This document shows positions 1-5,035 of a stretch of DNA of 5,069 nt, one piece after another. The stretch is from an uncultured bacterium (GTDB lineage: Bacteria; Actinomycetota; Coriobacteriia; Coriobacteriales; Coriobacteriaceae). Each line of letters starts with the position of its first letter. Position 1 is the first letter of the stretch. The stretch is taken from contig CAJMRZ010000131.1 of the NCBI GenBank assembly GCA_905215945.1, positions 1 to 5,069 on the forward strand, written 5' to 3'. Position numbers and translations under genes: made by a program. The notes under the pieces were generated by a model that worked only from the letters and a program-made list of their open reading frames with translations, had not been told where the DNA came from and searched no databases.

Positions 1-10
1 AGATAAAACC

Positions 11-43
11 GACCAAAATAAACCTGTCCCTTTTTGGCAGGTT
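11..43 (-). terminator. Possible terminator of the small membrane protein gene
   Basis: AACCTG at 21-26 and CAGGTT at 38-43 form an inverted repeat directly after the stop codon of the minus-strand gene, and overlap that stop. The arms can extend to 8 positions with one non-Watson-Crick pair, which is a wobble when read on the plus strand but a C-A mismatch on the minus strand. In minus-strand sense the stem is followed by TATTTTGG, a weak U-run. The position suits a terminator; the imperfect stem and weak tail keep confidence modest. It may instead be part of a dispersed intergenic repeat. Confidence 0.4.
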
Positions 44-215
44 AGTCCCAGAAGCTGTCTTCCTCATCCTCGGACTTGGGCCCGCGGTCGACGTACATCT
101 TATGGGTACGCTTCTCCATTACAAAGGCAAGAATCGCAAATAACAGGATGCCGCCGGCGAAAAGGATGGCAAAACCGGTGCGGGTGCCAAACAAAAAGGA
201 AAAAACTGCGTCCAT
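42..215 (-). CDS. Small single-pass membrane protein, 57 aa, unknown function
   Basis: The reading frame begins MDAVFSFLFGTRTGF and ends DEEDSFWD. The ATG at 215-213 is preceded by AAGAAGG (228-222) with a 6-base gap, a good ribosome binding site that decides this start. Residues about 13-33 are an uninterrupted hydrophobic stretch (FAILFAGGILLFAILAF) containing a GG pair, so one transmembrane helix is expected. The basic EKRTHK segment just after it and the acidic tail suggest, by the positive-inside rule, a short N-terminus outside and a cytoplasmic C-terminus. There is no cleavage-site pattern, so it looks like a membrane anchor, not a secreted protein. It is divergent from serS. Similar short proteins of unknown function are, to my recollection, common in Coriobacteriia (possibly the DUF6724 family, unverified). 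The function is unknown, but that it is a real gene is likely from its RBS, hydrophobic pattern and charged tail. Confidence 0.82.
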   Translation of the reverse strand: MDAVFSFLFGTRTGFAILFAGGILLFAILAFVMEKRTHKMYVDRGPKSEDEEDSFWD

Positions 216-239
216 TGGGTGCCTTCTTGCGTAGTTGAG

Positions 240-269
240 TTGGGTCGTAAACGCTCATAAGTATATACT
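240..269 (+). promoter_or_regulatory. Candidate serS promoter
   Basis: TTGGGT (240-245) and TATACT (264-269) are separated by 18 bases, a fair match to a housekeeping sigma-70-type promoter. Transcription would start near 276, giving a serS leader of about 50 bases. That is too short for a T-box riboswitch, and no T-box GGUGG-type motif is seen. The -10 lies inside a palindrome shared with a possible opposing promoter. Confidence 0.45.
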
Positions 270-297
270 TGCCCATACATGTACAAGGTTGCAACCT
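259..297. promoter_or_regulatory. Cluster of three perfect palindromes between divergent genes
   Basis: AAGTATATACTT (259-270), TACATGTA (276-283) and AGGTTGCAACCT (286-297) are each perfectly self-complementary, without the loop an RNA hairpin needs. That favours DNA sites for dimeric proteins. Their centres are about 15 and 12 bases apart, and the first covers both candidate -10 elements. No known operator is recognised; a regulatory role is inferred from symmetry and position only. Confidence 0.35.
260..286 (-). promoter_or_regulatory. Candidate promoter of the small membrane protein gene
   Basis: Read on the minus strand, TATACT (265-260) is a good -10 and TTGTAC (286-281) a possible -35, but the spacer is only 15 bases, shorter than usual. 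The start would lie near 253, leaving a leader of about 38 bases before the ATG at 215. The -10 shares its bases with the candidate serS -10, so the two promoters would compete. Confidence 0.3.
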
Positions 298-316
298 AAA
301 TGGAATGTATATCGCC

Positions 317-321
317 GGAGG
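317..321 (+). promoter_or_regulatory. serS ribosome binding site that decides the start
   Basis: GGAGG lies five bases before the ATG at 327, whose product begins [12 protein letters not shown], the usual SerRS N-terminus. The earlier in-frame ATG at 300 has no such site and would add nine residues that do not fit the family. Confidence 0.85.
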
Positions 322-326
322 ATCTA

Positions 327-1610
327 ATGCTTGATATCAAGTTTGTTCGCGAGAACCCCGATGCCATCGATGTCGCCATGGCTAACCGCCAGACGTCTTG
401 GGATCGCGAGAAGTTCTTTGAGCTCGACGACGAGCGCCGTGCCGTCATCACCGAGGTCGAGGAGCTCCAGGCTACGCGTAATGCCGAGTCCAAGAAGATC
501 GGCGCCCTGATGAAGGAGGGCAAGAAGGACGAGGCCGAGGCTGCCAAGGAGGCCGTGCGTGCCGTCAACGAGAAGATTGACGGTCTGGCCGAGCGTCGTA
601 CCGCCCTCGAGCAGGAGCAGTACGACTTCATGGCTCACCTGCCCAACATTCCTTGCGAGGCCACGCCGTACGGTAAGGACGAGGACGAGAACATCGAGCG
701 TCGCCGCTGGGGCACCCCGCGCGAGTTCGACTTCGACTTTAAGCCGCACTGGGATCTGGGCACCGATCTGGACATCCTCGACTTCGAGCGCGGCAACAAG
801 CTCTCCGGCAGCCGTTTTACCGTTCTCGGTGGCGCCGGCGCCCGCCTGGAGCGCGCCCTCATCAACTTCTTCCTCGATACGCACACCAGCCGTGGTTTTA
901 AGGAGTGGTGGCCGCCCATCGTCGTCAAACGTCAGACCATGTTTGGCACGGGTCAGCTGCCCAAGTTCGAGGACGACGCCTACCACGTCTCGGGCGACAA
1001 CTTCCTGATCCCCACCGCCGAGGTCGTGCTCACCAACCTGCACGCCGGCGAGGTCCTCGACGCCGACACCCTGCCGCGCCGCTACACCGCCTTCACCCCT
1101 TGCTTCCGCGAGGAGGCCGGCTCCGCCGGTCGCGACACCCGCGGCATCATCCGTCAGCACGAGTTCGACAAGGTCGAGATGGTCAAGTTCGCTAAGCCGG
1201 AGGAGTCCGACGAGGAGCTCGAGAGCATGACCGCCGAGGCCGAGTACCTGCTGCAGCAGCTGGGCCTTCCGTATCGCGTGATTAGCCTGTGCACCGGCGA
1301 CTTGGGCTTCTCTGCCCGTCAGACCTACGACGTCGAGGTCTGGCTGCCGAGCTACAACGCCTACAAGGAGATCAGCTCCTGCTCCAACTGCGGCGACTTC
1401 CAGGCCCGCCGCGCCAACATCAAGTACCGCGACCCCGAGAACTTCAAGGGCTCGCGTTACCTACACACCCTTAACGGTTCCGGCCTGCCGGCTGGTCGTA
1501 CCATGGCTGCCATTCTGGAGAACTACCAGAACGCCGACGGCACCATCACGATCCCCGAGGTTCTGCGTCCTTACATGGGCGGTCTCGAGAAGATCGAGCC
1601 GGTCGCGTAA
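327..1610 (+). CDS. serS: Seryl-tRNA synthetase (SerRS), cytoplasmic class II enzyme
   Basis: The 427-residue product matches the usual bacterial SerRS length of about 425-430. SerRS activates serine with ATP and charges tRNA-Ser (and tRNA-Sec where present) as a homodimer. Residues about 27-100 are a charged, heptad-like stretch ([16 protein letters not shown], then [15 protein letters not shown]), the N-terminal antiparallel coiled-coil arm that grips the long variable arm of tRNA-Ser. The catalytic core follows: motif 1 near 161-186 ([18 protein letters not shown]), the serine-binding TAE at T230-E232, motif 2 starting [15 protein letters not shown] from C259 with R261 and R269, and motif 3 [11 protein letters not shown] at 382-392 with ATP-binding R391. 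All key motifs are intact. Codons are strongly C-ending, as expected of a highly expressed gene. It is transcribed alone, with its own leader and terminator, and divergent from the small membrane protein gene. A partial tRNA-Ser lies at the right edge of the window. Confidence 0.98.
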   Translation: MLDIKFVRENPDAIDVAMANRQTSWDREKFFELDDERRAVITEVEELQATRNAESKKIGALMKEGKKDEAEAAKEAVRAVNEKIDGLAERRTALEQEQYDFMAHLPNIPCEATPYGKDEDENIERRRWGTPREFDFDFKPHWDLGTDLDILDFERGNKLSGSRFTVLGGAGARLERALINFFLDTHTSRGFKEWWPPIVVKRQTMFGTGQLPKFEDDAYHVSGDNFLIPTAEVVLTNLHAGEVLDADTLPRRYTAFTPCFREEAGSAGRDTRGIIRQHEFDKVEMVKFAKPEESDEELESMTAEAEYLLQQLGLPYRVISLCTGDLGFSARQTYDVEVWLPSYNAYKEISSCSNCGDFQARRANIKYRDPENFKGSRYLHTLNGSGLPAGRTMAAILENYQNADGTITIPEVLRPYMGGLEKIEPVA

Positions 1611-1616
1611 CTTGGC

Positions 1617-1633
1617 TGCATAGGGGATATGCA
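1617..1633 (+). other. Small hairpin abutting the serS terminator
   Basis: TGCATA (1617-1622) and TATGCA (1628-1633) form a perfect 6-bp stem with a five-base loop (GGGGA). It ends one base before the terminator stem begins, so the two could stack end to end in the RNA. It may protect the serS mRNA 3' end or be chance. Confidence 0.45.
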
Positions 1634-1661
1634 AGGGCGCTCCTTCGGGGGCGCCCTATTT
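1634..1661 (+). terminator. serS terminator with UUCG tetraloop
   Basis: A 10-bp stem pairs 1634-1643 (AGGGCGCTCC) with 1648-1657 (GGGGCGCCCT), with one G-U wobble, and is closed by C(UUCG)G, an exceptionally stable tetraloop. It begins 24 bases after the serS stop. The tail ATTTCG has only three T's, so termination may rest mostly on stem stability or on additional factors. No other function is apparent. Confidence 0.85.
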
Positions 1662-1710
1662 CGTGCGCAGGTCCATACCATGCCGTGCGGACAGCTCAAT
1701 AGAAAACACA

Positions 1711-1724
1711 CGAACAACTGTTCT
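1711..1724. promoter_or_regulatory. Candidate LexA (SOS) box over the promoter of the 125-aa gene
   Basis: CGAACAACTGTTCT contains a perfect GAAC-N4-GTTC core (1712-1723), the core of the LexA box of Gram-positive bacteria and actinobacteria; 13 of its 14 positions fit CGAAC-N4-GTTCG. It overlaps the candidate -35 at 1721-1726, where a bound LexA dimer would block RNA polymerase. The sequence match is direct; LexA binding is inference. Confidence 0.5.
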
Positions 1725-1750
1725 GTATACAGCTATCTACCTGTTATGCT
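1721..1750 (+). promoter_or_regulatory. Candidate extended -10 promoter of the 125-aa gene
   Basis: TATGCT (1745-1750) is preceded by TGT, giving an extended -10 (TGnTATGCT). A weak -35, TTCTGT (1721-1726), lies 18 bases upstream. The spacer begins within a perfect 10-base palindrome, CTGTATACAG (1723-1732), which is a second possible operator beside the SOS-like box. The start would be near 1757, about 27 bases before the ATG. Confidence 0.5.
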
Positions 1751-1783
1751 TTTGCTAAATAAGAGCGAGAGAAAGGGGACGCG

Positions 1784-2161
1784 ATGGAGCTGTTTGATGA
1801 TCGGGTGGTTTTGTTTGAGAGCGACGAGGGTGGGGAGTACCTGCTTGTAACGTGTGAGCCGTCTGGCATGGGTGGCCTGGTGGTTCGACAGACGAGTGAG
1901 GGTCCGTTGACACAATGGTGTTTTGAGGAGTCGCCGCATGTGGTCGAGACCTTTGTGACGCACGTGGGGCTTGTGGCGCTGGAGCACTTCTATGGAGTTG
2001 GGACTTCCAACCAGGTCGCGCGCATGCTGAGCATCTCGTTTGCCGATTATGATTGTGCCCAGCGGGTGAGATCGCTCCTGAGGGAACTTGATGCCAAGTT
2101 TGACGTGATCGAAAAGCCAATCGATCGTACGGGGAACGGCGGTATATGCGGAGCAGCATGA
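1784..2161 (+). CDS. Hypothetical protein, 125 aa, possibly SOS-regulated
   Basis: I do not recognise this protein. It is soluble and acidic, beginning MELFDDRVVLFESDEGGEYL and ending GNGGICGAA, with no signal peptide or membrane segment. The N-terminal half alternates hydrophobic and polar residues (VVLFES, YLLVTCEP, GLVVRQ), which suggests beta strands. The middle (HVVETFVTHVGLVALEHFYG) and C-terminal part (CAQRVRSLLRELDAKFDVIEK) look helical, so a small alpha/beta fold is plausible. The start is supported by AAAGGGGA at 1772-1779, four bases before the ATG. Codons are much less biased than in serS (many G- and T-ending), implying low or conditional expression. It stands alone between the serS terminator and the tRNA-Arg promoter. 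The upstream region carries a LexA-box-like palindrome, so a DNA-damage-related role is possible but unproven. Long frames on the opposite strand lack comparable start signals and are taken as shadows. Confidence 0.75.
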   Translation: MELFDDRVVLFESDEGGEYLLVTCEPSGMGGLVVRQTSEGPLTQWCFEESPHVVETFVTHVGLVALEHFYGVGTSNQVARMLSISFADYDCAQRVRSLLRELDAKFDVIEKPIDRTGNGGICGAA

Positions 2162-2197
2162 CAAAACTGCGTTTCACAAAAAAGTTTGAGATTGAGC

Positions 2198-2226
2198 TTG
2201 ACTCCAATAAGCTAAAGTGGTTTTAT
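2198..2226 (+). promoter_or_regulatory. tRNA-Arg promoter
   Basis: TTGACT (2198-2203) is a near-consensus -35. TTTTAT (2221-2226) stands 17 bases downstream as a -10; overlapping TTTATA and TATATG are alternatives. Transcription would start about 2232, a few bases before the mature tRNA 5' end at 2239. Confidence 0.65.
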
Positions 2227-2238
2227 ATGTCTTGCGCT

Positions 2239-2315
2239 GCGGCGTTACCTCAGCTGGATAGAGGGTCTGACTACGAATCAGAACGTCATAGGTTCGAATC
2301 CTATACGCCGCACCA
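2239..2315 (+). tRNA. tRNA-Arg (anticodon ACG)
   Basis: A complete 77-base cloverleaf can be drawn. The acceptor is GCGGCGT with ACGCCGC (7 bp). The D stem is CCTC/GAGG with loop AGCTGGATA. The anticodon stem is TCTGA/TCAGA with loop CTACGAA, so the anticodon is ACG (2273-2275). The variable region is ACGTC. The T stem is ATAGG/CCTAT with loop TTCGAAT, followed by discriminator A and an encoded CCA. ACG is normally edited to ICG by the tRNA adenosine deaminase TadA and then reads CGU, CGC and CGA codons. It has its own promoter and terminator, so it is a single-gene unit. Confidence 0.98.
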
Positions 2316-2325
2316 ATTGAAATTG

Positions 2326-2355
2326 AAAGCCTCCGGCAACGGGGGCTTTTCTTTT
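2326..2355 (+). terminator. Strong terminator of tRNA-Arg
   Basis: A 10-bp stem pairs 2326-2335 (AAAGCCTCCG) with 2340-2349 (CGGGGGCTTT), with one G-U wobble, and is capped by a GCAA (GNRA) tetraloop. The T-rich tail TTTTCTTTT runs from 2347 to 2355. It starts 10 bases after the tRNA CCA and is a textbook intrinsic terminator. Confidence 0.93.
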
Positions 2356-2356
2356 A

Positions 2357-2384
2357 TGGCAACACCGCATGGATTCGAACCTCG
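2357..2384 (-). other. tRNA 3'-end-like remnant (T arm, acceptor strand, CCA)
   Basis: On the minus strand, CGAGG-TTCGAAT-CCATG-CGGTGTT-G-CCA has exactly the spacing of a tRNA 3' end: five-base T stem, seven-base T loop with the classic TTCGAAT, five bases, seven acceptor bases, discriminator G and CCA. The T stem is imperfect (CGAGG against CCATG). No 5' acceptor strand complementary to CGGTGTT (AACACCG) occurs within about 130 bases upstream on that strand, and no good anticodon arm could be placed. It is therefore not an intact tRNA by eye. It resembles a degenerate tRNA or the tRNA fragment left by an integration event; chance is possible but less likely. Confidence 0.5.
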
Positions 2385-2463
2385 GTCGAGGCGCGGGCGT
2401 GAAGCGGACGATTTCTTATCGACTCGTGTAAGATTCCGAGTAGGTATCGCGGCCTATCCGCGA
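2380..2463. other. Run of small hairpins in the gap before the 813-aa gene
   Basis: Within the 146-base gap between the tRNA-Arg terminator and the next gene there are four inverted repeats: CCTC-GGTC-GAGG within 2380-2391, CGAT-N5-ATCG (2409-2421), ACTCG-N10-CGAGT (2422-2441) and TCGCGG-CCTAT-CCGCGA (2447-2463). The last is the strongest. They sit almost end to end beside the tRNA-like remnant, and could be a structured leader on the plus strand or part of a degraded or unknown RNA on the minus strand. No clear promoter for the downstream gene is visible in this gap; TAAGAT at 2429-2434 is a weak -10 candidate only. Confidence 0.35.
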
Positions 2464-2501
2464 CCGCTCCTTCTCTAGACGACCGATCAGGGTGATATTT
2501 C

Positions 2502-4943
2502 GTGGCAGAGCGTCCGACATACAAGCTCAGGTTTCTCGATCCCAAGAAGCGCTTTCCGGCGATGCCCGAGCAGCCTGCGGGACGCTCATATGGCGTGGTC
2601 TGGAAACTCTTTGGCGAGGATCAGCATGAATCTTGTTATGTCGTCGAGTTCGTTGGCAAAAGTCATGTGTCGCTTTTGGGCTACGTAAGCGTTTCGGGTG
2701 AGGTGTACAAGGTGGACCGCCCCGTCAGCGAGGCTCCGCTGCCCAACGATCCCGACATGGAACTGGTCCTTGACGAGTCGGATTCCAGTATTGGTGAGAT
2801 TATGGTAAGGAAAGCCAACGGTGCAATGCGCGCGTGTGCGCAAACTGCCGGCTCTCCCGAAGGCCCCATGCGCGAGCAGTCCGACCACGAGACATGGAAT
2901 TCGACCCGCGCCCTTCCTTACGGTGAGTTCATGGCCTCGATGTTCTTGCGCTACGTGATATTTGCCAACTCCGAAAGCGCTATTGTGAACACGGCGGACG
3001 CCGGCGGACTCGACGAGGGTATGCAAAACGTTGTCGACAAGATCAAGCTCGTAAAGTTGCCAGAGCCGGTCGAGGTGTTTTTGGGCTTTAACACGGCACC
3101 GCTCCCCGATGCTATCGAGACGCTGCTTTACCGCGTTGACCATGCCGAGAATCCGAGCGGTATCGAGCGCTATGCCGCCGCCCTTATGAGCGAAATTGAC
3201 TTGCCCCGCCTGCGCACCATCGCTGCCAAGTCCGAGATGAGCCTGGCTCGCATTGATCGCTCAAAGATTTTCTATCTCAATTTTGATCGTAGCCTGTTGG
3301 ACCAGGACGAGATTGACATGCTGCTTGCCATCGAGTGCCGTCTCAACCGCCTCTCCGGCATCCTTGAGCGCATCGGGGCCGGATTGGCCCCTGCGGCATC
3401 CTCGCCGAGCCTTGAGGGCTGCGCGCTCTTTGATGCGTGGCATATCGCCAAGACGACCAACGATGTTCCCCGACTGCTCGATACGGCTTCGAGCGATAAC
3501 CCGTGGGCCAAGCCGGGAACGGTTTCGTGCCAGCCGGGCGGCGAGTGGGACGTGCGCACCCGTTTTGCGCGAATCGTTGAGGCGCTCAACGTGGTCACAC
3601 GGCTCGACTATACCTATCGGGCAAACGTTGCCGAGGGGATTATGCTCGTTCGGTTTGGGCAGTCTGTCGTTGATACCATGCTGCAACGTGAATACGACGC
3701 TCAGGATGACGCCTGGCGCGAGCTGGACGAGGACACGCGCGCGATCTGGGCCGCGGAGCACGATGCGCGCGTGGCACTCACGCTTGCGGCAGCGTGTTTT
3801 GCCGCGGGCACCTGCATCACGCGCTGCTATGTGCAGATTGCTGCTCCCGACAGTGAGCAGGGCGAGCGCGTTGTTGCAACGTATTTCTTTGGGCGCGCGG
3901 CCTATCTGGCCGATTGCGTGCCTGTCGCCAAGGATCTTGAGAGCATGGACATGGACGATATGCCGTGCAAGCGTGTGCTTGAGGCGTATGAGTCAACCGC
4001 TCCGGAGACGATTGAGCCTGCGGAGGTTCATGCTCGTCCGCGTGATGACCATCGCACGCTGCCGCCGGCGCTGCGCGATCTGCTGCTTGCCGATACGGCT
4101 GACGAGTTGGAGGTCATGGAAGAGGACGACGACCCATACGTGGCCCGTGTTGTTGAATTGCGCGAGCAGGCAAAAGTCGACCGTACAGGTGCTTTTGAAG
4201 GCTTTTCCCGTCTTGTCGAGGAGTTGGAGGCTAAGTGCGCCGTCGCCGAGCTTTTGGCGACAGGTCCGGTTCAAACGCAGTTTTGCGATAACCAGCTGGT
4301 GCGCATGGTGCTACCGGTGTTGGAAGAAGACGACTCTGTGCGGATCCTTCGTGCGCCCGATGCGCTGTACTTTGCCCAGCACGAGATCTGCAGCTTTTAC
4401 GCCGAGCAAGAGGACTTTGAACGAGCACTGCCCGAGGTGCGCCATCTTTACGATCTGGCGCGCTCGTCCATGCAATCGCACTTTGCGCTCATCAACGTGC
4501 TTGCGCGTCTGGAGCGCTTTGACGAGATTATCGAGGTGGCGCGCCACGGCCTACGTATTGCCAGCGATCGTTCTGCAATTGGCTACCTGTTCTACCGCTT
4601 GGCGTTTGCCTATTGGAATTGCGATCAGCTCGACCTGGCGCTGGCTTGTTACCGTCTAGTGCCGCGCGGTGAGGAATCGGGCAGCAGCGCGCTGGAAGAA
4701 ATGCAGGGCCTCATGAACGAGATGGGCGTCAGCGAGCCGCCGACGTTCGAGGAAGCGGTCGAGACCATCCGCACGGCTGGACTTGAGCTGCCGCCAGTGT
4801 CCGCCGTGACGAATCAGCTGGCGGATGCCGCCGTGCAACTGGTCGACAACGGCTTCTTTTTCCTTGCACGCGGTTGCATCTTCCAAATGTGGCGCACCAT
4901 GGGTAACGACGAGCTCGGCTCCCTTAACCGTTCGCTGGGGTAG
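2502..4943 (+). CDS. Large protein of unknown function with C-terminal TPR-like repeats, 813 aa
   Basis: The start is GTG: an in-frame TGA lies at 2493-2495, so nothing further upstream is available. AGGGTGA (2489-2495) can serve as ribosome binding site with a gap of about six bases. The product begins MAERPTYKLRFLDPKKRF and is acidic, with no signal peptide or convincing membrane helix, so it is probably cytoplasmic. The first 100 residues contain alternating strand-like segments (SYGVVWKLF, CYVVEFVGKSHVSLLGYVSV). From about 130 the protein is mostly helical. A very acidic stretch (ELEVMEEDDDPY) near 536-548 separates off the C-terminal part. Residues about 619-720 contain three helix pairs of about 34 residues with TPR-like pattern (YAEQEDFERALPEVRHLYDLA, then LARLERFDEIIEVARHGL, then LAFAYWNCDQLDLALACYRL). 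TPR units usually mediate protein contacts. No catalytic motif is recognised. The frame is intact and codon use is mixed, unlike serS. It is apparently monocistronic between two tRNA genes. Confidence 0.9.
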   Translation: MAERPTYKLRFLDPKKRFPAMPEQPAGRSYGVVWKLFGEDQHESCYVVEFVGKSHVSLLGYVSVSGEVYKVDRPVSEAPLPNDPDMELVLDESDSSIGEIMVRKANGAMRACAQTAGSPEGPMREQSDHETWNSTRALPYGEFMASMFLRYVIFANSESAIVNTADAGGLDEGMQNVVDKIKLVKLPEPVEVFLGFNTAPLPDAIETLLYRVDHAENPSGIERYAAALMSEIDLPRLRTIAAKSEMSLARIDRSKIFYLNFDRSLLDQDEIDMLLAIECRLNRLSGILERIGAGLAPAASSPSLEGCALFDAWHIAKTTNDVPRLLDTASSDNPWAKPGTVSCQPGGEWDVRTRFARIVEALNVVTRLDYTYRANVAEGIMLVRFGQSVVDTMLQREYDAQDDAWRELDEDTRAIWAAEHDARVALTLAAACFAAGTCITRCYVQIAAPDSEQGERVVATYFFGRAAYLADCVPVAKDLESMDMDDMPCKRVLEAYESTAPETIEPAEVHARPRDDHRTLPPALRDLLLADTADELEVMEEDDDPYVARVVELREQAKVDRTGAFEGFSRLVEELEAKCAVAELLATGPVQTQFCDNQLVRMVLPVLEEDDSVRILRAPDALYFAQHEICSFYAEQEDFERALPEVRHLYDLARSSMQSHFALINVLARLERFDEIIEVARHGLRIASDRSAIGYLFYRLAFAYWNCDQLDLALACYRLVPRGEESGSSALEEMQGLMNEMGVSEPPTFEEAVETIRTAGLELPPVSAVTNQLADAAVQLVDNGFFFLARGCIFQMWRTMGNDELGSLNRSLG

Positions 4944-4954
4944 GCGAAGCTTCC

Positions 4955-5004
4955 AAGGAGGAAAGGATGCTAGGCAATTAGAAAATTTCCTCTTGCCCAT
5001 CCTT
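4955..5004 (+). promoter_or_regulatory. Perfect Shine-Dalgarno and four-codon frame in a hairpin
   Basis: AAGGAGG (4955-4961) is a perfect Shine-Dalgarno, followed after five bases by ATG (4967) and a frame of only M-L-G-N before TAG (4979-4981). The same bases form a hairpin: AAGGATG (4963-4969) pairs with CATCCTT (4998-5004), and GGCAA (4973-4977) with TTGCC (4993-4997), with a three-base bulge on the left and a 15-base loop. The start codon is thus buried. It could be a gene remnant, a regulatory minicistron, or the weak terminator of the 813-aa gene; the tail after the stem is not a clear U-run. Confidence 0.4.
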
Positions 5005-5021
5005 GGCTGTTTGGTTACTAT
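4993..5021 (+). promoter_or_regulatory. tRNA-Ser promoter
   Basis: TTGCCC (4993-4998) and TACTAT (5016-5021) are separated by exactly 17 bases. Transcription would begin near 5028, eight bases before the mature tRNA. The -35 shares its bases with the right arm of the upstream hairpin. Confidence 0.6.
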
Positions 5022-5035
5022 AGAACGGCTGTTAC

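Noticed and set aside
300..326. Earlier in-frame ATG for serS, adding nine residues
   Set aside because: It has no ribosome binding site; the GGAGG at 317-321 fits the ATG at 327, and the resulting N-terminus is the usual one for SerRS.
270..326. T-box riboswitch controlling serS
   Set aside because: The leader is only about 50 bases long, and there is no specifier loop, T-box sequence or antiterminator.
324..1160. Long open frame on the minus strand inside serS (278 codons)
   Set aside because: A shadow of the C-ending codons of serS: repetitive Leu/Val/Gly-rich composition, and the plus strand is an unmistakable SerRS.
1733..2207. Two minus-strand frames (143 and 150 codons) opposite the 125-aa gene
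   Set aside because: They overlap each other and cover the plus-strand promoter; no convincing start signal was seen, and their composition is less protein-like than the plus-strand product.
2357..2463. Complete tRNA (Ser-like or Arg-like) on the minus strand
   Set aside because: A seven-base loop with GGA on a CGGTC/GGCCG stem and, separately, a loop with ACG can be drawn. However, the first needs a variable region of more than 60 bases, both have wrong loop bases, and no acceptor partner for CGGTGTT exists. Only the 3' end is supported.
2158..2478. Reading frame starting at an ATG that overlaps the stop of the 125-aa gene
   Set aside because: It runs straight through the tRNA-Arg gene and its terminator, so it cannot be a normal coding sequence. 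Its later part is an accidental translation of tRNA-like DNA.
3253..4659. Open frame of 468 codons overlapping the large gene on the same strand
   Set aside because: Its product is extremely rich in Arg, Ser, Cys and Trp, typical of an out-of-frame shadow, and it has no ribosome binding site; the 813-residue frame spans it completely.
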